From contig NZ_CP049744.1 in the NCBI RefSeq assembly GCF_000760935.2, positions 248,001 through 312,000 of the forward strand: a stretch of 64,000 bases of DNA, given 5' to 3'. Position numbers and translations under genes: made by a program. The stretch is from Rhodococcoides fascians A25f (GTDB taxonomy: Bacteria > Actinomycetota > Actinomycetes > Mycobacteriales > Mycobacteriaceae). Position 1 is the first letter of the stretch. Each line of letters begins with the position of its first letter. The notes under the pieces are model-generated. The model searched no databases. It worked only from the letters and a program-made list of their open reading frames with translations, and was not told the DNA's origin. Shown in pieces: positions 50,267 through 59,778 of this stretch.

Positions 50267-51484
50267 TCAGTGATTCTCCCTGTCCGGGATGGTGGGCAGC
50301 AGAGCGCGAGAGCGAATATCGCGTTTCACGGCTTCGATGAACACGTCCATGTCCAGTACGGTTTTCGCGTTCAGCGCGCTGTACGACACTGCAACGGAAT
50401 TGCTGTCGACCTCGCGATCACCGATGACCGCGATGTACGGGTCGCGATGAAGTCGCGCATTCCGAATACGTCCGCCCAGTGAACCCTCCTCGAGAATCTG
50501 GGCGCGAACCGATGCATCGTGCAGTCGGGCGACCAGGGCCCGCGCCGCCCGCGACTGCGAACTACCCACGCAGATGACGGCCACCTGCCTCGGAGCGAGC
50601 CACGGCGGCATTCGACCGGCATGACGGTCTATCAGCATGGCGGTCAGTCGTTCCATCGACCCGAGAACACCACGGTGAATCATCACCGGTCGGTGCTTCT
50701 CACCGTCGGATCCGGTGTATTCGAGGCCGAACCGCTCCGGTTGATTGAAATCGATCTGCACGGTCGACACAGTCTCCTGATGACCAGCGACCTGTACATC
50801 TATCTTCGGCCCGTAGAAGGCGGCATCTCCCTCCCCGATGGTGAACTCGCGATCACCCAGTGCCGCGCGTAGCTGACCTTCGGCGGCACTCCACTGCGCG
50901 GTGTCACCCAGGTAGCGTCCAGTCCCACCCCGAACCGAGAGCCTGAACGAGGGGGCGAGTCCCAGTACGCGGTAACACCTTTCGATGGAGTCGAGAGCCA
51001 GTCGGACTTCCTCTCCAACCTGATCGGGGGTGCAGAACACATGCGCGTCGTCGAGGGAGATCTGCCGTACTCGGGTCAATCCGCCCAGCACACCGGAGAG
51101 TTCACTTCGGAACATCGATCCCAGTTCCGATACGCGAAACGGTAGGTCGCGGAAGCTGCGCCCACGGGCATCGAACACTTGGGTGTGGTGTGGGCAATTG
51201 GCCGGTCGCAGAACGAATTCCTCACCGCCGATACGCATCGGGGGGAACATATCGGCCGAGAATTTGTCCCAGTGGCCCGACCTGTCGAACAGCGAGCGTT
51301 TCGCCAGGACCGGTGTGTACACGCCGAGGCAGCCTGAGCGCGCTGCTTCCTCGGCTGCCAGTTTCTCGAGTTCCGCTCTGATGATTGCGCCGTCTGGGAG
51401 CCAGACGGGTAGACCGGCACCGATGGCCGGGCTGGTTGCAAAGAGATCCAACTCGCGACCGAGCGGGCTGTGGTCGGACTTCAT
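50267..51484 (-). CDS. Short threonyl-tRNA synthetase paralogue lacking TGS and editing domains
   Basis: A 405-residue class II synthetase. It holds only the ThrRS catalytic core and the anticodon-binding domain. The N-terminal TGS and editing domains (about 240 residues in standard ThrRS) are missing, and ATG 51484 begins just before the core (GRELDLFATSPAIGAGLPVWLPDG). Zinc ligands are kept: Cys in RPANCPHHTQVF, His in LDDAHVFC and His in IHRGVLGSMERL. Motif 2 is FRSELSGVLGGLTRVRQ. It should charge tRNA-Thr without proofreading. A Thr-codon leader and attenuator precede it. Such extra copies can protect against ThrRS inhibitors. Confidence 0.9.
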   Translation of the reverse strand: MKSDHSPLGRELDLFATSPAIGAGLPVWLPDGAIIRAELEKLAAEEAARSGCLGVYTPVLAKRSLFDRSGHWDKFSADMFPPMRIGGEEFVLRPANCPHHTQVFDARGRSFRDLPFRVSELGSMFRSELSGVLGGLTRVRQISLDDAHVFCTPDQVGEEVRLALDSIERCYRVLGLAPSFRLSVRGGTGRYLGDTAQWSAAEGQLRAALGDREFTIGEGDAAFYGPKIDVQVAGHQETVSTVQIDFNQPERFGLEYTGSDGEKHRPVMIHRGVLGSMERLTAMLIDRHAGRMPPWLAPRQVAVICVGSSQSRAARALVARLHDASVRAQILEEGSLGGRIRNARLHRDPYIAVIGDREVDSNSVAVSYSALNAKTVLDMDVFIEAVKRDIRSRALLPTIPDRENH

Positions 51485-51533
51485 GGGTACTCCACTTCTG
51501 CTGTGGCCCAGAAGAAGTGCCCAGATACGCGAA

Positions 51534-51558
51534 AACCCCGGGAACAACTCCCGGGGTT
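51534..51558 (-). terminator. Attenuator terminator before the short thrS gene
   Basis: A perfect 10-bp stem (AACCCCGGGA / TCCCGGGGTT) with a five-base loop, read on the minus strand, is followed by four Ts counting the stem end. It lies 50 bases upstream of the synthetase start and downstream of the leader peptide stop. Confidence 0.8.
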
Positions 51559-51582
51559 CGTCGAAACAGGGGCGGTGCAGGC

Positions 51583-51639
51583 CTACTTCGGACGCCGGAA
51601 GAAAACCGGCGTCGTCGTCAGTGGCTGCGGGTGCATCAT
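51583..51639 (-). CDS. Threonine-rich leader peptide of the thrS attenuator
   Basis: An 18-codon frame (MMHPQPLTTTPVFFRRPK, then TAG) with two ATGs at its start (51639 and 51636) and no Shine-Dalgarno sequence. The -10 box ends seven bases before it, as in leaderless mRNAs. Three consecutive ACG codons make it a sensor of charged tRNA-Thr. It shows no similarity to a functional protein, and its role would be ribosome position only. Confidence 0.7.
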   Translation of the reverse strand: MMHPQPLTTTPVFFRRPK

Positions 51640-51681
51640 GGCGACGACAGTACAAGCGTCCGCGACGGCTGGCAAGAGCCG

Positions 51682-52050
51682 TCAGCGATCGACCTGGCAG
51701 AAGCGGAGGTTGTTCGAGAACGGGTCTATGACCGTCATGGTCGGACCGCCCGGCCCGTCGTGGTCGATTCCCGGTCGACTGCGTGGGTGGTTCTTCTGCA
51801 CGAGTTCGGCATTGAACGACACGACGTCCGCGATCGGTATCCAGACGGACGATCCCGGTGTGCCGTCGCCGTAGTGCTGGGACAGATCCAGGATGCACTC
51901 TCCGCGTGAAATACGAATGTACAGCGGCAGATCCGGCTCGAATCGATGCTCCCATTCGACCGAAAAGCCCAGATAGTCCAGATAGAACGCACGCGCTTCG
52001 ACGTCGTCGAAGATGCGGAGAATCGGGACTGCCGAGCCGAAAGCCTTCAT
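51682..52050 (-). CDS. VOC family protein, bleomycin-resistance-like
   Basis: A 122-residue VOC protein (SAVPILRIFDDVEARAFYLDYLGFSVEWEHRFEPDLPLYIRISRGECILDLSQHYGDGTPGSSVWI, then MTVIDPFSNNLRFCQ). It matches the bleomycin-resistance/glyoxalase superfamily type often annotated as glyoxalase superfamily protein. Bleomycin-type binding proteins sequester the drug as dimers, but resistance is inferred from similarity only. It ends just before the promoter of the Thr leader, and the TetR gene lies upstream on the same strand. Confidence 0.82.
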   Translation of the reverse strand: MKAFGSAVPILRIFDDVEARAFYLDYLGFSVEWEHRFEPDLPLYIRISRGECILDLSQHYGDGTPGSSVWIPIADVVSFNAELVQKNHPRSRPGIDHDGPGGPTMTVIDPFSNNLRFCQVDR

Positions 52051-52095
52051 GACATCGAGTGTGGCATGTCCAGCGCTGCCCGCACCAGGGTTGCG

Positions 52096-53599
<1,504 letters not shown>

Positions 53600-53607
53600 C
53601 AGCACTA

Positions 53608-53635
53608 CGGCGGCAGGCATTACGGCCTGCCGCCG
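53608..53635. terminator. Bidirectional terminator between hydrolase and rraA
   Basis: A perfect 11-bp stem (CGGCGGCAGGC / GCCTGCCGCCG) with an ATTACG loop lies between the two convergent stops, nine bases from each. Confidence 0.85.
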
Positions 53636-53644
53636 AGTGGGCTG

Positions 53645-54124
53645 CTAGACCGCGACGACGCCGTCGTGGTCGCTGTAGACGATCTCGCCCGGGTTGAACG
53701 TGACGCCGCCGAAGCTGACCGGCACGTTCTTCTCACCCGAGCCGGTCTGCGTGCTCTTGCGCGGGTTGGTCCCCAGCGCCTTGACGCCGATCTCGAGTGT
53801 GCGCAGGATCGCGGAGTCGCGCACCGCACCGTTGACGATGACACCCGCCCAGCCGTTGGTGACTCCGCGGCCGGCGATGATGTCGCCGACGAGGGCGGTG
53901 TGAACACTCGCATCGCCGTCGACCACCAGGACGCCACCGTTGCCGGGCTCGCTGAGCGTCTGCTTGACCAGCAAGTTGTCCTGGAAGCAGCGGATGGTGG
54001 TAATCGGTCCCGCGAACTCGGTGTGCTTGCCGAACTGGATGAACTGGGTGTCGCAGCTGCGGATCTCGGGACCGATCTCGTCGGCCAGATCAGCTGTTGC
54101 CTTGAATTCCACAGGTGAAGTCAT
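53645..54124 (-). CDS. rraA: RraA-like protein (RNase E regulator / oxaloacetate decarboxylase fold)
   Basis: A 159-residue RraA family protein. Core blocks are [63 protein letters not shown] and [47 protein letters not shown]. The G-x-x-R-D motif (GAVRDSA) that binds metal in the aldolase/decarboxylase members is present. RraA inhibits RNase E in E. coli, while many homologues are HMG/oxaloacetate aldolases. Which activity applies here is open. Confidence 0.92.
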   Translation of the reverse strand: MTSPVEFKATADLADEIGPEIRSCDTQFIQFGKHTEFAGPITTIRCFQDNLLVKQTLSEPGNGGVLVVDGDASVHTALVGDIIAGRGVTNGWAGVIVNGAVRDSAILRTLEIGVKALGTNPRKSTQTGSGEKNVPVSFGGVTFNPGEIVYSDHDGVVAV

Positions 54125-54148
54125 GCGGCACAGACTATCGCTCGCTCA

Positions 54149-54532
54149 TCAGCCCCGGCCGTGACGCCGTTCGTAGTCGTCGCGAGTGCGATCGACGCGG
54201 CTCTGCGCTTTGGCGTTGATCAGTTGCGGGTCGAGGCCGTGAATCAGCAGGCGATGCCGCCGATAGACGTTCATCAGGGCAATCGAGAAGTACACCAGCG
54301 GGATGAACAGCAGCGACATCATCGCGAGCGACATCCACAGCGGACCCGGAATCAGCAGGAACAGCAGCAGTAACGGAATGATCGGCACGATGAATCGGGC
54401 GATGTAGCGGACCTGGGCGCCGTTGCCCACGAGATCCTTGCGAACCCAGTCCTGCATCGACTCGGGCAGCGTGCGTCCGAACGAATAGCCCAGAAACTGC
54501 AGCGGTGTGGGCGTCGTGCGTTCGGTGGTCAT
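54149..54532 (-). CDS. DUF5313 family membrane protein
   Basis: A 127-residue protein. The N-terminal cytoplasmic part carries PTPLQFLGYSFGRTLPESMQDWVRKDLVGNGAQVRYIARFIVP. Two membrane helices follow (FIVPIIPLLLLFLLIPGPLW and SLAMMSLLFIPLVYFSIAL), then a charged tail (RVDRTRDDYERRHGRG). The pattern corresponds to DUF5313, restricted to mycolata-type actinobacteria and of unknown function. It lies 24 bases upstream of rraA on the same strand. Confidence 0.75.
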   Translation of the reverse strand: MTTERTTPTPLQFLGYSFGRTLPESMQDWVRKDLVGNGAQVRYIARFIVPIIPLLLLFLLIPGPLWMSLAMMSLLFIPLVYFSIALMNVYRRHRLLIHGLDPQLINAKAQSRVDRTRDDYERRHGRG

Positions 54533-54645
54533 CGCGCAATGCTAGTCCCGTCTTCGTTGGTAGATCTCACCGTTGACTGCGGTTCATCTCATATGTGACG
54601 ATAACGTCAGTTGAGTCGGAGGCGTCGACAAGAAGGACTTCCACT

Positions 54646-55704
54646 GTGATCGATCGCAGAACCCTGCTGGGCACCCTCAGTGCCGCGACGATCTCCGGGG
54701 TTGCCCTCTCGACCTTGACCTCCGCTACGACACTGACCTCCGCTACGGCATCGGCTTCCACCGGCCCGGCCGCAGCCGGGGTGATCGACGTCCATTCGCA
54801 CATGGTTCCCGACTTCTACCTGCGCGAAGCCCTCGCGTCGGGCATCGCATTTCCCGACGGCATGCCGAAGTGGCCGAGCTGGTCGGTGGGCGAACACCTG
54901 CAGATGATGGACGGCTGCGGCATCGACAGAGCGATCCTGTCCGTCTCGTCGCCCGGAGTGCATTTCGGCGACGACGGCAAGGCGGCCGACCTTGCCCGAC
55001 GCGTCAACGACTTCGGGGCCGGTGTTGTCGCGAGTCAACGCCGACTCGGATTCTTTGCGTCGCTGCCGCTCCCGAACGTCGTCGACTCGACGGTCGAGGC
55101 AATTCGTGCGCTCGATCAGCTCGGTGCCGACGGAGTGACGGTGATGTCGAACGCCGGCGGGATGTACCTGGGCAACGCCGTGCTGACGCCACTGCTCGCG
55201 GCATTGGATGCGCGATCGGCAGTCGTGTTCGTGCATCCGACCTCGCCGCCGAATTCCGCTGCCGTGTCTCTCGGGCGCCCGGCACCGATGATCGAATTCC
55301 TTTTCGACACAGCGCGAACCGTCGTCGACCTGATTCTGCTGGGTGTGGTCGACCGATTCCCGAACATCCATTGGGTGTTCACGCACGGCGGCGGAGTACT
55401 GCCGCTACTGGCGGACAGGGTCGACTTCTTCAGGACGCAGATCGGCCTGGGGACGCCGACGACGCCGGATGTACTGCAGCGCTTGTGGTTCGACCTCGCC
55501 GGTACGCCGGTCCCGCGGCAGCTGCCCGCGCTGTTGTCCACCGTCGGACCCGATCGGCTGGTGTACGGCAGCGATTACTGCTTCACGCCGATCACCGGCG
55601 TGCAGGAGCAATTGCGATCACTCGACGCCGGTGCTGCGAACGGCGGACTCGAGAACTGGCGCGCGGCCACATCCGTCAACGCCCGCCGACTGCTGAAACT
55701 CTGA
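54646..55704 (+). CDS. Tat-exported amidohydrolase (ACMSD/amidohydrolase_2 type)
   Basis: A 352-residue amidohydrolase. A Tat-like leader (IDRRTLLGTLSAATISGVAL) with a small TSAT repeat precedes the barrel. Metal ligands are HSHMVP after strand 1, FVHPTSPP, FTHGGGVLPLL and the Asp in LVYGSDYCFTP. The group includes decarboxylases and hydrolases of aromatic or lactone substrates. GTG 54646 is preferred as start because it places the twin-Arg near the N-terminus and has an AAGGA box. GTG 54595 would add 17 residues. Exact function is unknown. Confidence 0.85.
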   Translation: MIDRRTLLGTLSAATISGVALSTLTSATTLTSATASASTGPAAAGVIDVHSHMVPDFYLREALASGIAFPDGMPKWPSWSVGEHLQMMDGCGIDRAILSVSSPGVHFGDDGKAADLARRVNDFGAGVVASQRRLGFFASLPLPNVVDSTVEAIRALDQLGADGVTVMSNAGGMYLGNAVLTPLLAALDARSAVVFVHPTSPPNSAAVSLGRPAPMIEFLFDTARTVVDLILLGVVDRFPNIHWVFTHGGGVLPLLADRVDFFRTQIGLGTPTTPDVLQRLWFDLAGTPVPRQLPALLSTVGPDRLVYGSDYCFTPITGVQEQLRSLDAGAANGGLENWRAATSVNARRLLKL

Positions 55705-55721
55705 TCCGAAGGAGGCGGGTA

Positions 55722-56021
55722 ATGCCGATGAAAGCGCAAGCACTGCAACCGATCTCCGAACAGTGGGATTGGCAGATGAATGCTGCCTGCCGCTCGATGC
55801 CGGTCTCGATGTTCTACCCGCCCCTGGGGCTGCGGGGATACTCGTTGAGAAACCTGGAGCGACAGGCCAAGCTCGTGTGCGATCGATGCCCCGTGATCGC
55901 GCGCTGTCTGCAACATGCACTCGATACGGACGAAAGGCATGGAGTCTGGGGTGGATCGACCGCACACGAGCGGTCCGCGATGGCCCGCGTCAACCCTGAC
56001 GGGCGGCGTTCGCGACAATGA
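55722..56021 (+). CDS. WhiB-family iron-sulfur transcription factor
   Basis: A 99-residue WhiB-like protein. Four cysteines for a 4Fe-4S cluster are present (NAACRSM, then VCDRCPVIARC), followed by the GVWGG turn and a basic tail (RVNPDGRRSR). Wbl proteins bind sigma-factor region 4 and respond to redox or NO. Between the first Cys and the CxxC the loop FYPPLGLRGYSLRNLERQAKLV is longer and more basic than usual, which hints at a divergent subclass. GGAGG precedes the ATG. The 3' end overlaps the opposing TipAS gene by 32 bases. Confidence 0.88.
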   Translation: MPMKAQALQPISEQWDWQMNAACRSMPVSMFYPPLGLRGYSLRNLERQAKLVCDRCPVIARCLQHALDTDERHGVWGGSTAHERSAMARVNPDGRRSRQ

Positions 56022-56784
56022 CGTCTCGAAGGTACTGCGCAAGTCCAGCGGCAATATCGTTGTAGTGCTTGGCAAATCGCTCGTCGGCGATGTACATCTC
56101 CGCCAGGTTCACCTGCATCTCGTAACCGCAGTCGTAGTACCGCTCGATGGAAGCCCGATGCCGTTCGGCCAGTTCCCCGGCCTCGGCGGAATCCGGCGAC
56201 ACACCCCGCTGCATGGCGGCAGCGAGATCCGCTTCCAGTAGGTCCGTCTCTTCCTTGACGGCCTTCCAATCGTCCTTGGTGAACGACGCCGTTCGCTGCT
56301 GCGACTGCTTCCACTCGTCGGTCTCGCCCCAACGCTGCTCGGCCTCCTCGGCGTACTCCTCGCCGGGCCAGTTGTCTCCGAAAATCTCGCGCTGCTCCTC
56401 GGGAGTCAGTTGCATACCCATCTTCTTCGCCTCCATCATCTTGTCCACGGCCGCAGCCATTGCGTGCAAGTGATCGATCCGCTCGTTCAACAACTCTCGC
56501 TGCCGACGCAGATGCGCCATGGCATCCACCGCCGGATCGTCGAGCAACGCTGCAATGACCTCGAGCGGAAACCCGAGTTCGCGGTAGGTCAGTACCTGAT
56601 GCAGCCGTTCGACATCGGCCGACGAATACGTCCGATAGCCCTTGGGGGTTCTCCCCGACGGCACCACCAACGCGATCTCGTCGTAGTGATGCAGCGTCCT
56701 GACGCTGACACCCACCAACTTCGAGACCGCGCCGACCTGCATGCCTGCCGAACCGTTCGCGGACGAATCACTCACGAAGGACAC
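55990..56784 (-). CDS. MerR-family regulator with TipAS effector domain
   Basis: A 264-residue regulator. The MerR domain (VGAVSKLVGVSVRTLHHYDEIALVVPSGRTPKGYRTYSSADVERLHQVLTYRELGF) is joined by a long helix to a TipAS domain (about residues 140-262: WKAVKEETDLLEADLAAAMQRGVSPDSAEAGELAERHRASIERYYDCGYEMQVNLAEMYIADERFAKHYN). TipAS domains trap thiopeptide or other multidrug ligands. GTG 56784 follows a GGGAGG box inside a MerR-type promoter. The 3' end overlaps whiB. Confidence 0.92.
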   Translation of the reverse strand: MSFVSDSSANGSAGMQVGAVSKLVGVSVRTLHHYDEIALVVPSGRTPKGYRTYSSADVERLHQVLTYRELGFPLEVIAALLDDPAVDAMAHLRRQRELLNERIDHLHAMAAAVDKMMEAKKMGMQLTPEEQREIFGDNWPGEEYAEEAEQRWGETDEWKQSQQRTASFTKDDWKAVKEETDLLEADLAAAMQRGVSPDSAEAGELAERHRASIERYYDCGYEMQVNLAEMYIADERFAKHYNDIAAGLAQYLRDVIVANAARQG

Positions 56785-56791
56785 TGTGCTG

Positions 56792-56813
56792 CCTCCCGTG
56801 ACGTGAGGGTCAA
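56792..56813 (-). promoter_or_regulatory. MerR-type promoter/operator of the TipAS regulator
   Basis: On the minus strand TTGACC (56813-56808) is followed at once by CCTC-N9-GAGG-type symmetry (56808-56792), close to the dyads of TipA-controlled promoters. The -10 and the ribosome-binding site overlap its right side, so leader length is minimal. Confidence 0.5.
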
Positions 56814-56831
56814 GCCTCCGATGACCGATCT

Positions 56832-58037
56832 CTAGCGAATCACACGTTCGCAGCCGGAGGTCGGCACGCCGGCCAGACGTTGCGCGAGCCAATCGTATGC
56901 GCCGGGACGGCCGTTGGACTGGGCGAGTGTGTGGTCTCCCGGGACCTCTTCGAGATGGACCGAAGCGCCTGCGGCGCACCATTGGTCCTGCACGGCCTCG
57001 GCACCTTCCTTGGGGATGAGGAAGTCCTGCAGGCCCTGGTAGATGTACACCGGCGCGTCCGGCTTCTTCTGGCCCATCCGGTTTTCCTCGACGACGGCCT
57101 TGGTGATCGGGTGCTCGAAGACATCAGGGACGCTGGAGAGGTTTCGCTGATCCAACAGCAGTAGTCCCGTGTAGGACAACACATCTACGCATTGATCCTT
57201 CTGCGCCAGAGCCAGTCGCTTGCCGTTGTCGTTGGCGAGCTGCCGCATCTCGGGGTACTCCCGGGACAGTCCGATTGTCGCCGCCGTGAACAAGCCCGAT
57301 CCGATCTGACCGTTCAACGACGTCTGCAGAATCTTGTAGTCGGTCGGCGGACCACCGAACGCGACGCCGGCGATGTTCAACTCCGGAGCATATTCGGGAG
57401 CCAACTGCGCTGCCCAACCCGAGGCGATGGCACCGCCGGAGTAGCCGGTGATGCCGATCGGTGCATCCGCGCCCACTCCTGCGCTCTGGGAGGCGCGCAG
57501 CCCGTCGAGCACGGTGTGTCCTGAGACGAGACCGGCCGAGTAGGCCTGCCGGGGGCCCTGATAGTCGGTGACGACCACGGTGTAGCCGCGATCGAGCAGA
57601 ATCCGTACCTGATCGATCTCCTTGTTGTTGCCCCGCGGGAGGGTGTACGACGGCGCGCACTTGTTTCCGAGCGAGTCCGTTGCCTCGTTGTACGCGATGA
57701 CGGGCCGGTCACCGCCTCCGGTCCACGGTGCGTCGGGAGTCAGCACCGTCGTCGCCGCCGCGATGGGCTGGTTCTTGGAGTCGGTCGAGCGGAAGAGCAA
57801 CTGCACCGACGACGCCCCGGGCGTCACCGCGACATCACGGCGGTTGAGCACTGCCCCCGGCTGGAGATTCTCGTATCCGGCAGGCGGATCGAACCATGGA
57901 TCACCGAGTGAGGTGGGGAGATACGCATCGGGATCGCTCGGCGGTGAGATGAAGTCCTGAAGTGGATCTGCTTGAGCCGACCCTGCGAACGACAGCATCA
58001 ATGCTGCAGCTCCGGCCAAAACGAATGCCTTGCGCAT
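56832..58037 (-). CDS. Secreted lipase (LIP family)
   Basis: A 401-residue exported lipase. A Sec signal (MRKAFVLAGAAALMLSFAGSAQA) is cleaved after ALA-like AQA. The alpha/beta-hydrolase nucleophile lies in GITGYSGGAIAS, the acid in YQGLQDFLIP and the His in EVPGDHTLAQ. The opening DPLQDFISPPSDPDAYLPTSLGDPWFDPPAGYENLQPGAVL is characteristic of LIP-type lipases of Rhodococcus, Mycobacterium and Candida. It acts outside the cell on triglycerides or esters. The upstream TipAS regulator is on the same strand but downstream in order. Confidence 0.9.
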   Translation of the reverse strand: MRKAFVLAGAAALMLSFAGSAQADPLQDFISPPSDPDAYLPTSLGDPWFDPPAGYENLQPGAVLNRRDVAVTPGASSVQLLFRSTDSKNQPIAAATTVLTPDAPWTGGGDRPVIAYNEATDSLGNKCAPSYTLPRGNNKEIDQVRILLDRGYTVVVTDYQGPRQAYSAGLVSGHTVLDGLRASQSAGVGADAPIGITGYSGGAIASGWAAQLAPEYAPELNIAGVAFGGPPTDYKILQTSLNGQIGSGLFTAATIGLSREYPEMRQLANDNGKRLALAQKDQCVDVLSYTGLLLLDQRNLSSVPDVFEHPITKAVVEENRMGQKKPDAPVYIYQGLQDFLIPKEGAEAVQDQWCAAGASVHLEEVPGDHTLAQSNGRPGAYDWLAQRLAGVPTSGCERVIR

Positions 58038-58192
58038 GTATTTCCCACCCCAGTAGCTCCGTACGCCCCGACGTCCGGTAGACCACTGCCCATCGTGCCA
58101 CAGGATAGGCCGACTTCGACCCTGTGAACTGAGCCGAAGACCAGGTAGGTTGTCTGTTACTCCGAACACTACTCACCAGTAGGGACATCGAA

Positions 58193-59746
58193 ATGCCTGC
58201 ACCGTCCGCCTCGACCTTCTCTCGGCTCGCTGATCTCATCGCCATTCCCGACGCCGAATCGCGGCCGACGAAAACCATCACCGAGGTGTTCACCGGCAAG
58301 GAGCTGGCGACCATCCCGGTCGGTACCGCTGCTGATGCGACGGCAGCGATTGCACGCGCACGCACAGCGCAGGCGGCATGGGCCAAGCGCCCGGTGTCCG
58401 AGCGTGCGGAGATCTTCCACCGGTACCGAGACCTCGTGCTCGCCCACCGCAACGAGCTGATGGACATGGCGCAGGCCGAGACCGGCAAGTCCCGCGCCGC
58501 GGCTCTCGAGGAAGTTCTCGACATTGCGATGACCTCGCGGCACTACGCGCGCACCGCCGCGAAGCTGCTGGCACCCAAGAAGGTCACCGGAATGCTGCCG
58601 GTGCTGACCAAGACGCGAGTTCGATACCAGCCCAAGGGAATCGTCGGGATCATCTCCCCATGGAACTACCCAATGACCCTCGCAGTGTCCGACGCCATTC
58701 CGGCTCTGCTGGCCGGCAACGGAGTGGTACTCAAGCCCGACAGTCAGACGCCGTACTGCGCCCTCGCCTGTGTCGAACTGCTCTACAAGGCAGGCCTTCC
58801 CCGCGACCTGTTCGCCGTGGTGCCGGGTCCGGGTTCGGTGGTGGGAACCGCATTGGTGGAGAACACCGAGTACGTCATGTTCACCGGCTCCACCGCCACG
58901 GGTCAGCTGCTGGCCGAGCAGGCGGGACGTCGTCTCATCGGGTTCTCTGCCGAGCTCGGCGGAAAGAACGCGATGATCGTGGCCAAGGGGGCCAACCTTC
59001 GGGAGGTGTCCGACGCGGCCGTCCGCGCCTGCTTCTCCAACTCCGGTCAGCTCTGTATCTCCATCGAACGTATCTACGTCGAGAAGTCGATCGCCGCAGA
59101 GTTCACCGAGAAGTTCGGTCAGCGGGTGCGCAACATGACCCTCGGAGCCGACTACGAATTCGGCGTCGAAATGGGAAGCCTCATCTCCGAGGACCAGATC
59201 AAGACCGTCTCGTCTCACGTCGACGACGCAAAGGTCAAGGGCGCGACCGTGATCGCAGGCGGCAAGGCTCGCCCCGACATCGGCCCGCTGTTCTACGAGC
59301 CGACGCTACTGGCGAACGTCACCGAGGACATGGAGTGCGCGGCAACCGAAACCTTCGGCCCGCTGGTGTCGATCTACCCCGTCACCGACGTCGACGAGGC
59401 GATCGAGAAGGCCAACGACACCGAGTACGGACTCAACGCCAGCGTGTGGGCCAAGACCAAGGCGCAGGGCGAAGCCATTGCGGCGCGGCTGCATTCGGGC
59501 ACCGTCAACGTCGACGAGGGCTACGCGCCGACGTGGGGAACCACCGGTGCGCCGATGGGCGGCATGGGCGTGTCCGGCATGGGTCGCAGACACGGCACCG
59601 AGGGCCTGCTCAAGTACACGGAATCGCAGACGATCGCCACGACGCGTCTGCTCAATCTCGGCGGACCGCGCGGACTTCCGCCGAAGTTGTGGGCGAAGAT
59701 CATGCCGCCGTTCGTCAAGGCGCTGAAGTACATCCCGGGTCGGTAG
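58193..59746 (+). CDS. gabD2: Succinate-semialdehyde dehydrogenase (NADP+)
   Basis: A 517-residue aldehyde dehydrogenase of the GabD2 type. NAD(P) binding is in IISPWNYPMTLAVSD and FTGSTATGQLLAEQAG, the general base Glu in GFSAELGGKNAMIV, and the nucleophile Cys in FSNSGQLCISIERIYV. It oxidises succinate semialdehyde to succinate, linking GABA or 2-oxoglutarate breakdown to the TCA cycle, as in mycobacteria. The extended C-terminus (LGGPRGLPPKLWAKIMPPFVKALKYIPGR) is typical of GabD2. It is divergent from the lipase and has no operon partner. Confidence 0.9.
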   Translation: MPAPSASTFSRLADLIAIPDAESRPTKTITEVFTGKELATIPVGTAADATAAIARARTAQAAWAKRPVSERAEIFHRYRDLVLAHRNELMDMAQAETGKSRAAALEEVLDIAMTSRHYARTAAKLLAPKKVTGMLPVLTKTRVRYQPKGIVGIISPWNYPMTLAVSDAIPALLAGNGVVLKPDSQTPYCALACVELLYKAGLPRDLFAVVPGPGSVVGTALVENTEYVMFTGSTATGQLLAEQAGRRLIGFSAELGGKNAMIVAKGANLREVSDAAVRACFSNSGQLCISIERIYVEKSIAAEFTEKFGQRVRNMTLGADYEFGVEMGSLISEDQIKTVSSHVDDAKVKGATVIAGGKARPDIGPLFYEPTLLANVTEDMECAATETFGPLVSIYPVTDVDEAIEKANDTEYGLNASVWAKTKAQGEAIAARLHSGTVNVDEGYAPTWGTTGAPMGGMGVSGMGRRHGTEGLLKYTESQTIATTRLLNLGGPRGLPPKLWAKIMPPFVKALKYIPGR

Positions 59747-59778
59747 ACAGGACACGCAACCTCGACGACGAGGCGGTT

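Larger units (their letters stand above)
51534..51675 (-). promoter_or_regulatory. Candidate threonine attenuator: promoter, leader, alternative hairpins
   Basis: Reading leftwards: TTGCCA (51675-51670), 17 bases, then TACTGT (51652-51647), with the leader ATG at 51639, so the mRNA is probably leaderless. The leader peptide has three Thr codons in a row (51618-51610). They run into a hairpin with an 8-bp stem (GACGCCGG/CCGGCGTC, 51613-51591). A terminator follows at 51558-51534. If a ribosome stalls at Thr, the freed CCGGCGTC can pair with downstream GACG and CCGG, using half of the terminator stem. This is the classical attenuation design. It is not proven here. Confidence 0.72.
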
